Assembly: GCF_016097555.1 (NCBI RefSeq)
Contig: NC_054702.1
Location: forward strand, 64,215,682-64,279,681
Direction: 5' to 3'
Length of the DNA stretch: 64,000 nucleotides
Source of the DNA: Gigantopelta aegis
Taxonomy: Eukaryota; Mollusca; Gastropoda; Neomphalida; Peltospiridae
Shown: positions 1 through 11,289 of the stretch, piece after piece
Numbering within the stretch: the first letter of the stretch is position 1
How the letters are laid out: each line of letters opens with the position of its first letter
The notes under the pieces: generated by a model
What the model was told of the DNA's origin: nothing
The model's database searches: none
What the model saw: the letters and a program-made list of their open reading frames with translations, nothing else
Translations under genes and position numbers: made by a program

Positions 1-1301
1 TCATTCATATACATTTTAGCTACTACTGGTCAGCATTATCAGTTAGTAAATACAGGGATTTAGCCAGGGTTTTTTTCAGGGTCCCATATCCAATGGGATT
101 GGGAAAATCAATGCTAGTAAACCATATTTGGGATAATTTTTTCAGGCAACTTAATGATGAAGTACACTCTATTAAATTAACTTCTTAGACCAGACATAAT
201 TAAATATATGCATTGGCTAATTTTAGCATAGAAGTTGAAAATTTTCAGTGCCCTGCTCTTTTGGGAATGGGCCTATGTTTGGATCCACAGAACACCTGGA
301 TAAATCCCTGAAATTCACTAAACATTACATAAAAAGTCAATATGTCACCAGGCATTATTCTGTAGAACAATTGCACCAACTTAAGTACATGCAGGTAAAA
401 GAAATTTAAATCTTCCAAGATCAAACTCTAGACTGCCGGCGTTGATGAATTTATAATCACAGCTTGAACTACATGTAATGGCGTGTCATCATAAATGTTT
501 TCAATTTTTCAATAATGAGGGTTTAATTCACTGTTTTATGCCGAAAATCTAAGAATTTTTCAACATGAAAAATAATTAGCGTAAATGTCAAATGTCATGG
601 TGTAGAGATTATAAAAGGCAATGCAATTTTGCAATATGAAATGTCACACAGCAAACTAGCACTGATGAATTTGTAGAAAAAAAATTTGTTTGCTTAAGCA
701 GATCAAATTGGGAAAATTACCTTGCTGACCAAAACTCAACCATAATTTAATGACTAAAATGAACTAAAAACAAATATTAAAACTGATGGTCCGGTTGAGC
801 CAGTCTGTGTTTTAAAGGATGGACTAAACCTGGTCTGTTATCTTTAATGTTCAGCATCTAAAAATCCACAACTGTCATGTCAACTATTTAACTGCAAAGA
901 TATGCTGTGATAATCCACTGGTATTGTACAACTCGTAAATGATCAAGCAGATGAATATGTTGAAAAACGTCACGGTTTGATTTGCACTACACCACATATG
1001 CATCAGCTATAAAATTAAAACCAATGGATGCAACCTAATTGCACAACTGTTGGTAAGAACAGGTCACAACCATTATCATGTCTTTGTTCTCTAACCGAAT
1101 GCACCTTCAAAACTGGATGTAAAACTACAAATACATGTACGCTGGTATAAAACGACTTAGTTTTCACAAATAAATATTCAAAATATACACAACAATGATT
1201 GCTGCACAATAAATTAGTCAAACGATATCTTTTGTTACAAAAATATATAAAACTTTTGTTCATATTTTCAAAAAATATACCCCAAATCATGCTTCAGTGT
1301 T
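1..1301. other. 3' flank of the SERTA gene, no gene seen
   Basis: AT-rich sequence with no coding exon that I can support on either strand. The part next to 1302 should hold the 3' UTR of the minus-strand SERTA-domain gene. Minus-strand ATTAAA hexamers occur near 746 and 521, but I cannot tell which, if any, is used. No TIR, SINE or tandem array was recognised here. Confidence 0.5.
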
Positions 1302-2111
1302 TCACATTCCAACTAAAATCTGCATGATATTGTCAAGGTCATCTAGAAGAGAGTCAGATTTGCATGTGGATCTGGAACCCGGAACGAGAGGAGACGCTCC
1401 CAGAGCCGAGGCAGGATCACCTGGATGACTGGAGGAGTTTGGGAAGGAATGTATGACCTCGTCGGCACTGAGAGGGGCAAACTTCATGGCTGAAGACAGA
1501 GTCAGAAGATCCAGATCACACAGGGAAACGTCGACGTCACCCAGGAGGTCCTCCGTCCACGTGGAAGAGTTCGCCACGCATGCTATCGTGGACAAGAGGT
1601 TGTTATTGGAATCCTCGGGCAATGTCTTTAATAATGCTTTGGAGATCTGGGGCGATTCGACAGGCAACATGGGGCAAGGCACCAAGTCTAGAACAGTTCT
1701 GTCTTGTTCTCTGAAATCTGGCAGCATTCCAACACTTTTCAGTGGCACCGGCAGCTGACAAATCCCATCCATTCTCGTGACAGACTGCACAGGACTCGCG
1801 TTGCTGAACTCGGATTCTGGCAAGGGGTCAAGGGTCAGCTTCTCCAGTTGCGACTCTCCCAGATTAAAGGCAGCTTCTGAAGGAGCAGGGAAGTAAATAC
1901 CTTCGGTTTTCAACTCTGTCTCTATGTGTTTCAGTGTATTCAGAATGAGGACAGAGCGCCGTAAACATGGCTCTATTCGCTTTGGTGGTGATGTTTTTAA
2001 TTTGCACATGGACATATCGAGAATGGACTGACGCTGGTTTCCGTAAGACACTTCATCCCCAAAGAGGTGGTCTGCTTTTCTTTTCATGTTTCCAAAGACA
2101 CTTGGTGGCAT
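1302..2111 (-). CDS. SERTA domain-containing protein (CDCA4/SERTAD-like)
   Basis: Predicted 269-residue nuclear transcriptional co-regulator of the SERTAD/CDCA4 (TRIP-Br) family; members bind cyclin/CDK partners and E2F-DP complexes and modulate cell-cycle transcription. Visible: basic N-terminal stretch KRKADHLF (residues about 10-17, like the cyclin-binding end of the family), then the SERTA domain (about 25-72) with QRQSILDMSMCKL and RRSVLILNTLKHIETEL, which match the CDCA4 pattern. A Ser/Pro-rich middle follows, and the acidic C terminus LLDDLDNIMQILVGM matches the C-terminal transactivation end of CDCA4. The start is the ATG at 2111 (context CAACC ATG): a polypyrimidine acceptor ends in CAG at about 2117, so the in-frame sequence further upstream is intronic. 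All coding sequence lies in one exon, usual for this family. The 5' UTR exon is not located. Family call firm; CDCA4 versus SERTAD1-3 orthology not resolved. Confidence 0.88.
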   Translation of the reverse strand: MPPSVFGNMKRKADHLFGDEVSYGNQRQSILDMSMCKLKTSPPKRIEPCLRRSVLILNTLKHIETELKTEGIYFPAPSEAAFNLGESQLEKLTLDPLPESEFSNASPVQSVTRMDGICQLPVPLKSVGMLPDFREQDRTVLDLVPCPMLPVESPQISKALLKTLPEDSNNNLLSTIACVANSSTWTEDLLGDVDVSLCDLDLLTLSSAMKFAPLSADEVIHSFPNSSSHPGDPASALGASPLVPGSRSTCKSDSLLDDLDNIMQILVGM

Positions 2112-2202
2112 GGTTGCTGTGGAGGAAAACAAAACAAGGTTTGCTTTAATGAAGATCTAGTTGATTATTTTGACACATAGTCTGGATAGAGGGAATCTAT
2201 TG

Positions 2203-2549
2203 CAGGGCTCGAACTTAACGGCAGCACCGACGGCAATTGCTGTCGTTGAGATAAATTGCTGTAGGTAGAGAGCATCACTGATGGCACTTTTGTGCCGTCG
2301 GTGAAGCTCCTCAACAATGACGAAATGTATGCACACCTGGTGCACATTATCTGCCAATATTTAACATTTGCACATATAAAAGATGTCTACATATAACAAG
2401 ATAGCCTTTCAGTCAGGTTTATTTACTGCAAATGTCACTTTTAAAAAATTGCCATAGGCAGGCTCAAAATTGTCGTTGGTGGACTGTTTCATCCATTGCA
2501 ATTCTTTTAAAAACTGCCATGGGAGACAAATTCTTAAGTTCGAGCCCTG
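2203..2549. mobile_element. hAT-like MITE, TIR CAGGGCTCGAACTTAA
   Basis: Element of about 347 bp bounded by CAGGGCTCGAACTTAA and its exact inverse TTAAGTTCGAGCCCTG. Internal motifs (ATTGCCATGG, CAGGCTCAAAATTG, TCAGGTTTATT) recur in copies at 29179-29426, 54046-54200 and 61745-62843. It lies just upstream of the SERTA coding exon, in its presumed intron. Non-coding. Confidence 0.75.
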
Positions 2550-3062
2550 TAATGCTGTCACAAAAGTGACTCATACCAATCAACAGACAAATACAAATCA
2601 ACAGAGGGGATGATTTTCCATGGTTATGAAAACCCCCCAGAAAGAATCAAAATGTTTTGTAATTTAGTGTCTTTTTGCCATACAATGTTTATTTCATACT
2701 CAAAACACAGATATAAACATTATATACATTTCTCTTAAAATCTTTATTACAATATATATATCTGTACCTTGATCAGTTCACCAAAACTAATGCCTGTGAC
2801 AGAACAGATTGACATTATCTTGAATTTTCATAATTTAAAAAAAAATAATTACACACATATATATATTCTTTTGTTGAATAGTCATACTTGATATAATAAT
2901 TGTGGAAAAAAAAGTTTGGTTCTGTTAATTTACATAAATGGTACCAGAAATGATAGTTACAATGAAATCCAAATGCCTGGAATGTTGGTTTACAGGCCTA
3001 TATGAACAGCATGACCCCCACCCTTTGAGGACGAAAATGTATGTTTTTGTCTTACTCCAAAA

Positions 3063-4900
3063 GGGGCATTTCATTTGTAATTTTTTGTGAAGGACGTGAC
3101 ATTTTTGACACCACAAAACTATGTTTCCATGGACACTTCTGTATATTTTTGGTAAACATTTTGTATTAATAGAAATGATTTAAGAGATGTTTACTTCACC
3201 CAAGAAAAAAGAAAACAAGTTTTGTACTTGTATTTTTGGGTAAATTTACATATTAATGAGTGTGATGGACGTGACATCATTTGGGCGCAAGAAATGTTTA
3301 TTCAAGTTCAACCTATAAACTCTGCTCTCCTATATCTTCTATTGTATATCCCAATAATTATTTTGTTAAGTCACCAAGTTGTTTTACAATGACATGCAGA
3401 GAAAATAAATACACGGCTGATATAATTTAATTATCAATTATTAATCAATAAAGGTAGTGATGGACGTGACATGTTGTCAAGATCCAAAGTTATCTCATAA
3501 AATGATAGAAATCTTGATGACATCTGATTAAACTTTATAAATTATAATGTACAACAAATCATAACTATATATATTATACTAGTAGAATATCTCCTACAGT
3601 ATAAAGTCTAGATGAAATTTATTATTCAGACCTAATTTTTTGAAAAATTCATACTATAAAGTAAAATTAAAATGAGCAGAAATCACATTTTTCCTGTAGT
3701 CAATCCATACACATTGAAATGAAAAATTCAAAGTTTATGAAATCACCAACTTTTGTAATGAATAATGTGACTGAAAACAATACATATGTTTAATCAATCA
3801 AAATCTTGGCATGTCCATCACAAAATTATTTTCAAATTTCACCAATTTCACTTGAAATTATTCAAAATTATATTCACAATCTTTTAAAACAAATAAAGAA
3901 GTGAAAATACATGAGGTTTTGTTTTTAACTTTATAACTTTTAGATAAAACTAACTTTTATTATCAAAAATGTGATGGATGTGGCATTTCAAATTAGTTAT
4001 AAAAGTCAATTAACTAATTACATAATTCATGACTTAAAAAAATGTACAAGTTACAACTTGAGTATGAAGATTTATATGTCTGTGGTAAAGATTTTCCATA
4101 TGTTTAATCAATCAGTCTTGGCAAATTTATATTTTATGTCATGTCCGTCACAAAAAGTATTTTCAAATTTCATCAATTTCACATAAAATTCATCAAAATT
4201 AAATTCATAGTATTTTAAAACCGATCAAGAAGTAGGAAAATACATGAGCTTTTGTTTTTAACTTTATAACTTTTAGAGAACAATAAACTTTTATTATCAA
4301 AAACGTGACAGATGTGACATTTCAAATTAGTTATAAAAATCAATTAATTAATTACATAATTCTTGACCAAAAATTTCATGCACAAGTTACAAGGATATGA
4401 AGGTTTCTATGTCTGTAGTAAAGATTTTCTTCATTGTGGATTTTAATAAAGATATTGAAAAAAATCTAAATGTTACGTCAGTTACAAAAAAAATTTGTTT
4501 TGGCAAAAAATTCCTTACAAAGTCTCCCTGGTGTAGTGTACATGTATAAATTTTACATATTCAAGATCCTTATCAGGGTTTCTGCCAGAGGGTAAAACGG
4601 ATATGACGCCATACCCAAATTTTATTTTTTTAAAGTTAATTTTTCACAAAATTAATTACTTATCATTACTGGATGATTTTCTTAACCCTAAATCTAAACT
4701 TAACCTATTTTCTTTTTGGGGGGAGGCCCCCCATACTACCTGTTGACTGTGGTTGCATTCAAAAACCACAGCACCATACCCAAAAACAAATTTCTGGCAG
4801 AAACACTGCCTATGGTGTTTACTTTCATATGATATAAAATTTCCATGTAAATGTAATGCTTTTTATTTTCAGTTGTGGACTAAATACCATGAAATGCCCC
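3063..4900. mobile_element. Large non-autonomous TIR element with dispersed GACGTGACAT motif
   Basis: Bounded by GGGGCATTTCAT (3063-3074) and its inverse ATGAAATGCCCC (4889-4900). The interior carries diverged copies of GTGATGGACGTGACAT on both strands near 3083, 3259, 3458, 3810, 3970, 4140, 4303 and 4460. Two units of about 310-335 bp (about 3788-4098 and 4099-4435) are diverged tandem copies. No transposase ORF. A smaller MITE (4574-4808) is nested near the right end. Superfamily not determined; target duplication not clear. Confidence 0.5.
4574..4808. mobile_element. MITE, TIR CAGGGTTTCTGCCAGA
   Basis: A 235-bp element with ends CAGGGTTTCTGCCAGA and TCTGGCAGAAACACTG, and inverted subterminal ATACCCAAA/CCATACCC stretches. 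hAT-like by its CAG...CTG ends; the flanking duplication is eroded. It sits inside the 3063-4900 element. Confidence 0.6.
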
Positions 4901-5512
4901 ATAAATAAAGATAAAAATATGGCTTTTGACCCTCTCCTCTACACTAAAGGAGACAATTTTTAGTTTTAAAGAGATTTGGGCAAATTCTGTTTCACATTTT
5001 GGAAAATTAATATTTTTTCAATTTTTTTTATTAATGTCAAGTGATAATTTTAGTTTATGGGAAAGATTTCAGCATGTTACCCCCTATTATACTGATACAT
5101 GTAAAAGAGGGAACTTCACCGTAACCATAGGGATGTAACGGTCAGATATTTTATTAAAAAAATTACGTTATTGTTAAAAAGAAATAATATATTAAAAATC
5201 AGGAATTCTGTTTCAATTACTGAACATAAGTGATCACGAAAAATCATTCCCTCTACAAAAACTATAAACTGAGTACATGTTTCCATTTTTAGAATGCTGG
5301 AAAATTCCAATGTAAAATTGTTACTGATAAAAAAAAAATTCTGAGAATTCTTAAAGTACCTCAACTGTATTTGAAGAAAACCTTCTACTTAACAAACTGT
5401 ACTACTTATGAAGTACATGTACGAATTTGGAAGTAAAAAAAAGGTGTTAGAAGTGACTGTCATTGATCTTATTAGTTTGGATTCAGGGATAGTGTCAAAG
5501 AAATCTCCTGCC

Positions 5513-5664
5513 CAGGGCTTCTAGTATTATTATAAAATCCACTAGACATGGGATCAGTGATTTTTTTAATTTACTAGCCACAATTAAAAATTCACTAGCC
5601 CTACCTTTACTTTAAGTTAATAGAAGTTTACTAAATAATAGTAAAAATTGGATATGTCACCTAA

Positions 5665-5745
<81 letters not shown>

Positions 5746-5874
5746 TTAAAAACACAAACATTGGGACCAAAAAAAAAATCACTAGCCATCGGGCATGGCA
5801 ATAGCAGATATTTACTAGCCCAACATTGAATATAACTAGACATGGGAGTGGGGCTACATAATCTAGAAGCCCTG
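5513..5874. mobile_element. hAT-like MITE with internal (GA)n
   Basis: Ends CAGGGCTTCTAG and CTAGAAGCCCTG form a terminal inverted repeat, with CCTGCC directly repeated at both flanks (5507-5512 and 5875-5880). Subterminal CACTAGCC/ACTAGCCC motifs recur. A (GA)n microsatellite of about 75 bp (5664-5740) expanded inside the element. Confidence 0.65.
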
Positions 5875-6492
5875 CCTGCCATTTACTGATGTTTTAGGAA
5901 AAACAAATGTGCAACCTTTTCTCACATTTAGGCCCATCAGTGATCTTCCCAATTATTTGCTTCATTACTAAAATGGCAACTGAATTTTTATGAATTTAGT
6001 TATGATGAGAATGTGAAGTTTAATCACCAAAGTTGCTTACTTTCAGTTTCAACTTTCAGTGGGAAAGGTGGGTACACCCCACCCCAGGCTAAGCAGTAAT
6101 AAATGTCAAATTATTAACACGAACAAGACAATATGAATACTGACTTTATAAAAAAAATTACCTTTTATTTATCTTAAATCACTCACCAACTTGCTAAAAA
6201 TTGACGAAAACAAGATTCCGAAAATAAAGCGCGACATGAATCCAATGCACTGGCGCCTTGCCAACATTGACAAAATGGCCCCAAGAATGAGGTCAGTTCC
6301 TAGCTTCGTTCAGAAATCTCAGCCTAAAGCTTTCGTTTCACTATATGAACTTTTAATCTGACATCTACTCTATTTTTCTCCTATTTAAGAAATGTCGTTC
6401 CTTTTCTATTTGTTTCCTATTAAATAAAAATAACTGGTCCTACAATAATTTGTTTCCAATGCACTAGCCCAACTCGGAAGGAGGTCACTCAC

Positions 6493-6585
6493 CAGTAAGC
6501 CAACAATAAAGTTGACCCCAGCAACAATGTGCAACACCAAACAAATCTTCGACAGGCTTGAACTATCGTTCAGACACACTTTCAT
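6493..6585 (-). CDS. First coding exon of a KRTCAP3/TMEM54-like membrane protein (partial)
   Basis: A 31-codon exon: ATG at 6585, no in-frame ATG upstream (an in-frame TAG precedes it), ending exactly before the strong donor GTGAGT at 6492. The peptide starts MKVCLNDSSSLSKI, then a hydrophobic segment CLVLHIVAGVNFIVGLL. Length and pattern fit the N terminus and first membrane segment of KRTCAP3/TMEM54 proteins (human KRTCAP3 has RVGLALILVGHVNLLLG before HGTVLRHV). The intron falls just before the expected GA-HGTVLRHV block, and I found no such exon further along the minus strand, so the rest would lie beyond position 1 or is lost. Splicing to the SERTA acceptor at 2117 would give only a short peptide followed by a stop, making this an upstream ORF in a 5' UTR exon; that is the main alternative. 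A second strong donor lies at about 6186. Confidence 0.42.
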
Positions 6586-6698
6586 AGATTCCGGATGATC
6601 ATTTTCGGAGATCTTCTCTATCTGCTAGCTGGAGAAAATTTCTCTTCTAGAAATCTAAAATTCTTCCTCAACGGGGAGCAAAGGAGTGAGCCGCTGAG

Positions 6699-6748
6699 TG
6701 ACGTCAGTCTACTTTCAGAGGAAAAATATTTTGTTGGATGTTGATTGG
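6699..6748 (-). promoter_or_regulatory. CRE (TGACGTCA) and CCAAT box upstream of the minus-strand exon
   Basis: A full palindromic CRE TGACGTCA at 6699-6706 and a CCAAT box (ATTGG on plus, 6744-6748) lie about 115 and 160 bp upstream of the ATG at 6585. This spacing suits a minus-strand RNA pol II promoter and suggests CREB/ATF and NF-Y input. Start site not determined. Confidence 0.45.
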
Positions 6749-7034
6749 TCAATACTACCTTGCGTAGGTGTACTATTTTCCTTTCTTGTGTCAGACTTCA
6801 ATTATTTAATAATTTTAGTTATGAAAATACGTTTATGTTGTTGTTGTTGTTATTGTTCTAATACCATTGAAAATGGATAATGAACAACAGAAACAATAAA
6901 GACAACGTAAACAAATAAAATGTTTTTAAATTGTCAAATAATACGAAGTAGGGTGCTTATATAATTTTGTTGTTTGCATTATCATGCTTTGGGCATGTTT
7001 TCGTGGACTCGATAAATTCACGTACACAAAAAAG

Positions 7035-7275
7035 TTAAAGTTTGTTTTGTTTAACGACACCACTAGAGCACACTGATTTATTAGTCTTTTTCTACTGGAT
7101 GTCAAACATTTGGTATATTTTTCCATTAGTAGCAAGTGATCTTTTACATGCACCATATCCCTCAGGCAGGATATCACATTCCATAGCCTTTGATATACCA
7201 GTCATGATGAACTGGCTGGAATGAGAAATAGTCTAATGGAGTGACCTGTGGGGATCGACTGTGCATCAAGCATAG
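7035..7275 (-). repeat. tRNA-derived SINE, A head with type-1 tail
   Basis: Reverse orientation: tail GTTTAACGACACCACTAGAG first, then the shared core (AGCAAGTGATCTTTTACATGC; TTTGATATACCAGTC) and a decayed head. About 240 bp and moderately diverged. Confidence 0.75.
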
Positions 7276-7397
7276 GGCCGCCACGAGTCTAAAATATTGA
7301 CGAGAGTACTTGAGGGTCAAACTCAACCCACACCAGAGTACCTGACACTAGATGATAATGAGACTATGAAATACAGTGAAATAGCATTATGCATCTT

Positions 7398-7660
7398 AAA
7401 GGGACAGACCCAAGTTTTTAAACATTAAGTCATATTTTTTACTATTAGAGTCATTTATGATCACTGAAATCAAACATTACTTATATTTCATTGTTTAGAT
7501 TATTCATTTCTGTACAACCGAAGTGTTTCAGGTCATCCTGGTGTTTCGAATACCACAAAATGCATTTTTCATATTTTTAAAAATTATCATGTGTCTGAGA
7601 AGTAATGGTTATGGAGTCGAGTTTTAGTCTATTTTAAAGGGTATTTCACTGTTTTAAATT
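7398..7660. mobile_element. MITE copy, GGGACAGACC family (one end)
   Basis: Starts AAAGGGACAGACCCAAGTTT and shares TTACTATTAGAG, ACTTATATTTCATTGTTTAG and TCTGAGAAGTAATGG with copies at 24317-24690 and 38635-39030. The right inverted repeat is not preserved. Confidence 0.6.
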
Positions 7661-7734
7661 ATTAATAAATTATTATTATGATTATTTTTTTCTTCATTTG
7701 TCAAAATACCAAATTTTACATCCATAAATGGATT

Positions 7735-7830
7735 GGGAGGGATGTATCCCAGTGGCAGAGTGTTCATTTAAGATGCAATGTGTTGCAGAAAGGGAGGGCC
7801 GCAGGGGTCAGGCCCCAGTTTTCCCTGTTA
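7735..7830 (+). repeat. Degenerate SINE head fragment
   Basis: GGGATGTATCCCAGTGGCAG resembles the A-box side of the A-type SINE heads elsewhere in the window (GGGATGTAGCCCAGTGGTAA). The core and tail are not recognisable. Confidence 0.35.
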
Positions 7831-9323
7831 TTGTGCTCAGAAGGCTGTAAATGCTGTATTTGAACACCTAAAATTCCCTAACAGATTTAGACTAATTGGG
7901 CCATGAGATTTCCACCCCAACCCCTGCCATCACACTGACAGTATGACCCCATTCCTACTTGCAAATACATTCTGCGGACTCTGGCTTGCTAGACCACTAG
8001 CTGACCAAAAGCCAAAACCTGGCCCACGTGCAGGGAGGAATTTCACTCCTGCTCAAAGCAAATTTTTTGGAATACCACTAGAAACTTCACTTGCCAGTCT
8101 ATTCACCCACCCTGCATAATTTCCTACACATGTCCCAAAATTATAACAAGCAAACTATAACAATATAAAAGCTCTATGAATAAATGCATTTAATTAACAT
8201 GAAAATGATGTGATTATCTAATTAGTTTTTTCACAAATTATTAATGAAATAAATTCATGGGAAATCATTAAAGATTGTGACAGTTATTGTGTACCGGTAC
8301 ATGTTTACCACCCACAATTCTTTAAGGATGAAAAATTGGTTGCTGTTTTGATGGATATTTGATGTTGATTTTTCTTCCTCTGTTTTTTAATCATGATTCT
8401 TGAGGAAGCCATTCTTATGCCAAGTGACATCACATATTACAGTTTCGATATTCTCAAGTTAATTACATACAAATATTAGATGTGGGATAGATTAATTGTT
8501 GTTGTAAAAATTGCAAAATATACTGAAGGAAAGAAATAAAGGAACACATCAAATTGTAGACCAAATTTAATTCACAACTAGCGTAGTAATATCTGTATTT
8601 CATACCAAGTTGTAATGTGGGATTGAATGTCTGTAGTGTTGAATGTTCCCAGTCAACTTCTGACAATATCAATTGACTTTTGATGCAGTCTTTATTTCTT
8701 GTTGCTATCTGTGTGATCCGTTATTTCTTTCCATCAGTATATATCACTATGATAATGCACATTTAATAACAAGACAAATATATTGCTGCTTTAGTTAAAA
8801 TTTAAAGGTACTTGTTACATTGTAGGCTATTTTAGGTTTAAACATGACTTCTTTGTTAAATATACATTTTTCTGATGGTATGTATTTGGAGTAAATGCTT
8901 ATCATATACATGCACATGCATGCATTTGGAATCGGTCAAAGACATTCCAAATGACCAAACAGTAGGCTACAGTATCAGAAATATTTTCCAGTGTGCTAGT
9001 GTAACATGGATCTTTAATATACTGATGAAAAAAAGAAAGAAAAGAGAACAGCAAATATTGACTGAAAGCAAAGTCCTCATCCATAGTGTCAGATAACTAA
9101 CCACGTTACTGACCTTGAAACCTATATTAGTGACATTCAATTCAAAATTAGATCTTTGTATTCTATGCAAATCATCTAGACACAAGTAAGTACACTACTA
9201 TCGAGTTAAATTTAATCTAAAATGTGAGATTCTCCCTTATTTCTGTATAAATCATTAACTGCAATCTCAAGTTCTGAATGTCCATGCCATTCATAACATT
9301 GACTATAGGTAGTGCTTTTTGAA

Positions 9324-9325
<2 letters not shown>

Positions 9326-9369
<44 letters not shown>

Positions 9370-9461
9370 ATATATACATACACACACACACACACACATA
9401 CAAACACGCACGCACACACACACATACATACATACATACATACATACATACATACATACAT
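9326..9461. repeat. (CA)n then (CATA)n microsatellite
   Basis: Compound array: (CA)n interrupted by short TA runs, then a (CATA) tract. It abuts the C-type SINE that starts at about 9471. Confidence 0.95.
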
Positions 9462-9470
9462 GTATAAATG

Positions 9471-9655
9471 GAAGCTTCGATAGCTCAGAGCGTATCGTGG
9501 TTAGTCTTGCAATTTGCGGGCGAATCGGTGCCACAGGTTCGAATCCCAGCAATGGCATGGGACAGTTTGTGAGGCCAGAAAGGATTTAATTATCCCCTGC
9601 GCCAGTGCGTTAATATCTATGTACGTAATAGTCAACCTCGACATACATACAATAT
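9471..9655 (+). repeat. tRNA-derived SINE, family C
   Basis: tRNA-like head with A-box region TAGCTCAGAGCG and a canonical B box GGTTCGAATCCC, followed by GGCCAGAAAGGATTTAATTA and a short body ending in CATACATAC. A second copy in the other orientation lies at 13176-13362. The two pol III boxes with a body and repeat tail argue against a real tRNA gene. Confidence 0.75.
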
Positions 9656-9698
9656 ATAGATATTCATACATCAATACATACATACATACATACATACA

Positions 9699-9760
<62 letters not shown>
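9656..9760. repeat. (CATA)n / (TA)n microsatellite
   Basis: Tetranucleotide tract that continues the tail of the SINE at 9471-9655, grading into (TA)n. A run of 18 C lies at 9859-9876. Confidence 0.9.
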
Positions 9761-9761
<1 letters not shown>

Positions 9762-9944
9762 GACTCTACCATGCTGTATCACCCACAGCCTACAACACCA
9801 TTTTAAAATAACTGTGCACACAATAAAAAAAAAGGATATAAAGCAATTAATTACATAGCCCCCCCCCCCCCCCCCCAAATAATACACATCCTCATGATTT
9901 GTTGCTTCAAGAACAAATTATACATGTATCAATTAAGTAAATTT

Positions 9945-10139
9945 TTGTTTTGTTTAACGACTCCACCAGAGCACATTGATTTGCAGGACAGCACATACCA
10001 CAGCCAATAATATTCCAGTTGTGAGGCACTGGTTGGGACAGGAAAAAAATCCAGTGTGACAATGGGTTCACCCAGATTTGATCCTATGACCCAAGCACCT
10101 CAGGCAAGTGCTCTACCAACTGAGCTAACTTCCACCCCT
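9945..10139 (-). repeat. tRNA-derived SINE, family D
   Basis: Reverse orientation. Tail GTTTAACGACTCCACCAGAG; the head on the minus strand shows a near-canonical A box TAGCTCAGTTGG with GTAGAGCACTTGCC and a B-like GGATCAAATCT. Much of the core is deleted. Confidence 0.7.
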
Positions 10140-10154
10140 CATGTATTAATACAA

Positions 10155-10471
10155 AAAAGTTTGTTTTATTTAACGACACCACTAGAGCACATTGTCATGT
10201 ACTAATAAAGCATGGCTATCAATTTTGCTAATTAATTTATGGAGAATGCTGTAAATAGGGCAGTCATTGATTATAAGACTTGGAAAGGACAGGAATATTT
10301 GTGTAATGTCACATCGGTACCTTTTACAGCTACATGTATTTTGAGAGAGACAGAGAGAGAGAGAGAGACAGAGAGAGAGAGACAGAGAGAGAGAGACAGA
10401 GAGAGAGAGAGAGACAGAGAGAGAGACAGAGGGAGACAGAGAGACACAGAGAGAGAGAGAGACAGAGAGAA

Positions 10472-10508
<37 letters not shown>

Positions 10509-10620
10509 AGCAGCAAAGGATCTTTTGCATATACCTTTAGTTCGTTGATGGAGATAAATTCGGTGACCTGTCATACCTAAGGCGATTGCCTTACCACCAA
10601 GCTACATCCCATCAAACCCA
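10155..10620 (-). repeat. SINE remnant split by a (GA)n array
   Basis: Tail TTTAACGACACCACTAGAGC at 10155-10195 and core/head remnants at about 10505-10620 (AGCAAAGGATCTTTTGCATA; GCTACATCCCAT) look like two halves of one SINE separated by about 310 bp that includes the (GA/CAGA)n array at 10344-10510. Confidence 0.5.
10344..10510. repeat. (GAGA/CAGA)n microsatellite
   Basis: About 165 bp of imperfect GA repeat with regular CAGA interruptions. It is open in several frames on both strands, so the Ser/Leu-rich and Arg/Glu-rich ORFs here are artefacts. Confidence 0.95.
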
Positions 10621-10729
10621 CCCCAATTGTTTGGGAATACCATAATAAAACAGCAAAACTGCTAATTTTTATGTTAAAACATTATTATTATTATTTTTTT
10701 TTTTTTTTATCTCACTGCCCCCTTTCATT

Positions 10730-11285
10730 TCTCTCCTTTGAATTCTATCTCATTTCTTCCTGAACTGGCAACTCCTATTTTTCAACTTCTTTCACTAACC
10801 ACCTCCACATCCCAGTCCTTGTCTCTCCAACGCGACATGTGCTTGTTTCTTGTGGCTATCTGTGCCACCCACCTGCCATTCCCCATCAACATTTAGCTGT
10901 GGGCTTAGTCTGGCCACTTAGGGGAATGTTCAGTAGTTACTTCTGGCATTGTTAAGAGGCACTTGTAACCACCTACTATGCACCCCTACTACCGGTGGTC
11001 GTTAGTGCTGTGGGACAAATCCCGTCAAAGCTTGCTCACACATTCATTCATCTTTCTCATCTATCACCCTCTGCCTATCATTCTCATTATCATAATATAA
11101 AAAACTTTCCAATTTCTCCTACGATTTCAATCCGTTTCAACACTTTCTGTCTTCTGAGCTGTCCACACCATCGCCTACCTGTCTCAACTTCCTCCACGGG
11201 TGCAGTCTCTGTGTATTTCCCTGCACCCACCTGGCATCCTTGTCCTCTGCTGCTAATAAAGCTGGTCAGACCCATGGTACTAACT
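10730..11285. repeat. Unclassified interspersed repeat
   Basis: About 550 bp sharing CAGTCCTTGTCTCTCCAAC, TCTGTGTATTTCCCTGCACC and the CTGCTG-AGACCCATGG region with copies at 20905-21010 and 29430-29900. It contains a (CATT) stretch near 11040. No ORF of a known protein. Confidence 0.5.
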
Positions 11286-11289
11286 AATG

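Noticed and set aside
9471-9560. Possible tRNA gene with a canonical B box GGTTCGAATCCC
   Set aside because: It continues into a body and repeat tail shared with the copy at 13176-13362 and does not close a cloverleaf acceptor stem; it is a SINE head.
9212-9887. Long ORFs rich in Tyr/Val/Cys or Ile/His/Tyr on both strands
   Set aside because: They translate (CA)n, (CATA)n and (TA)n microsatellites and a SINE.
10239-10580. Arg/Glu-rich and Ser/Leu-rich ORFs resembling low-complexity proteins
   Set aside because: Translation of the (GA/CAGA)n array in different frames.
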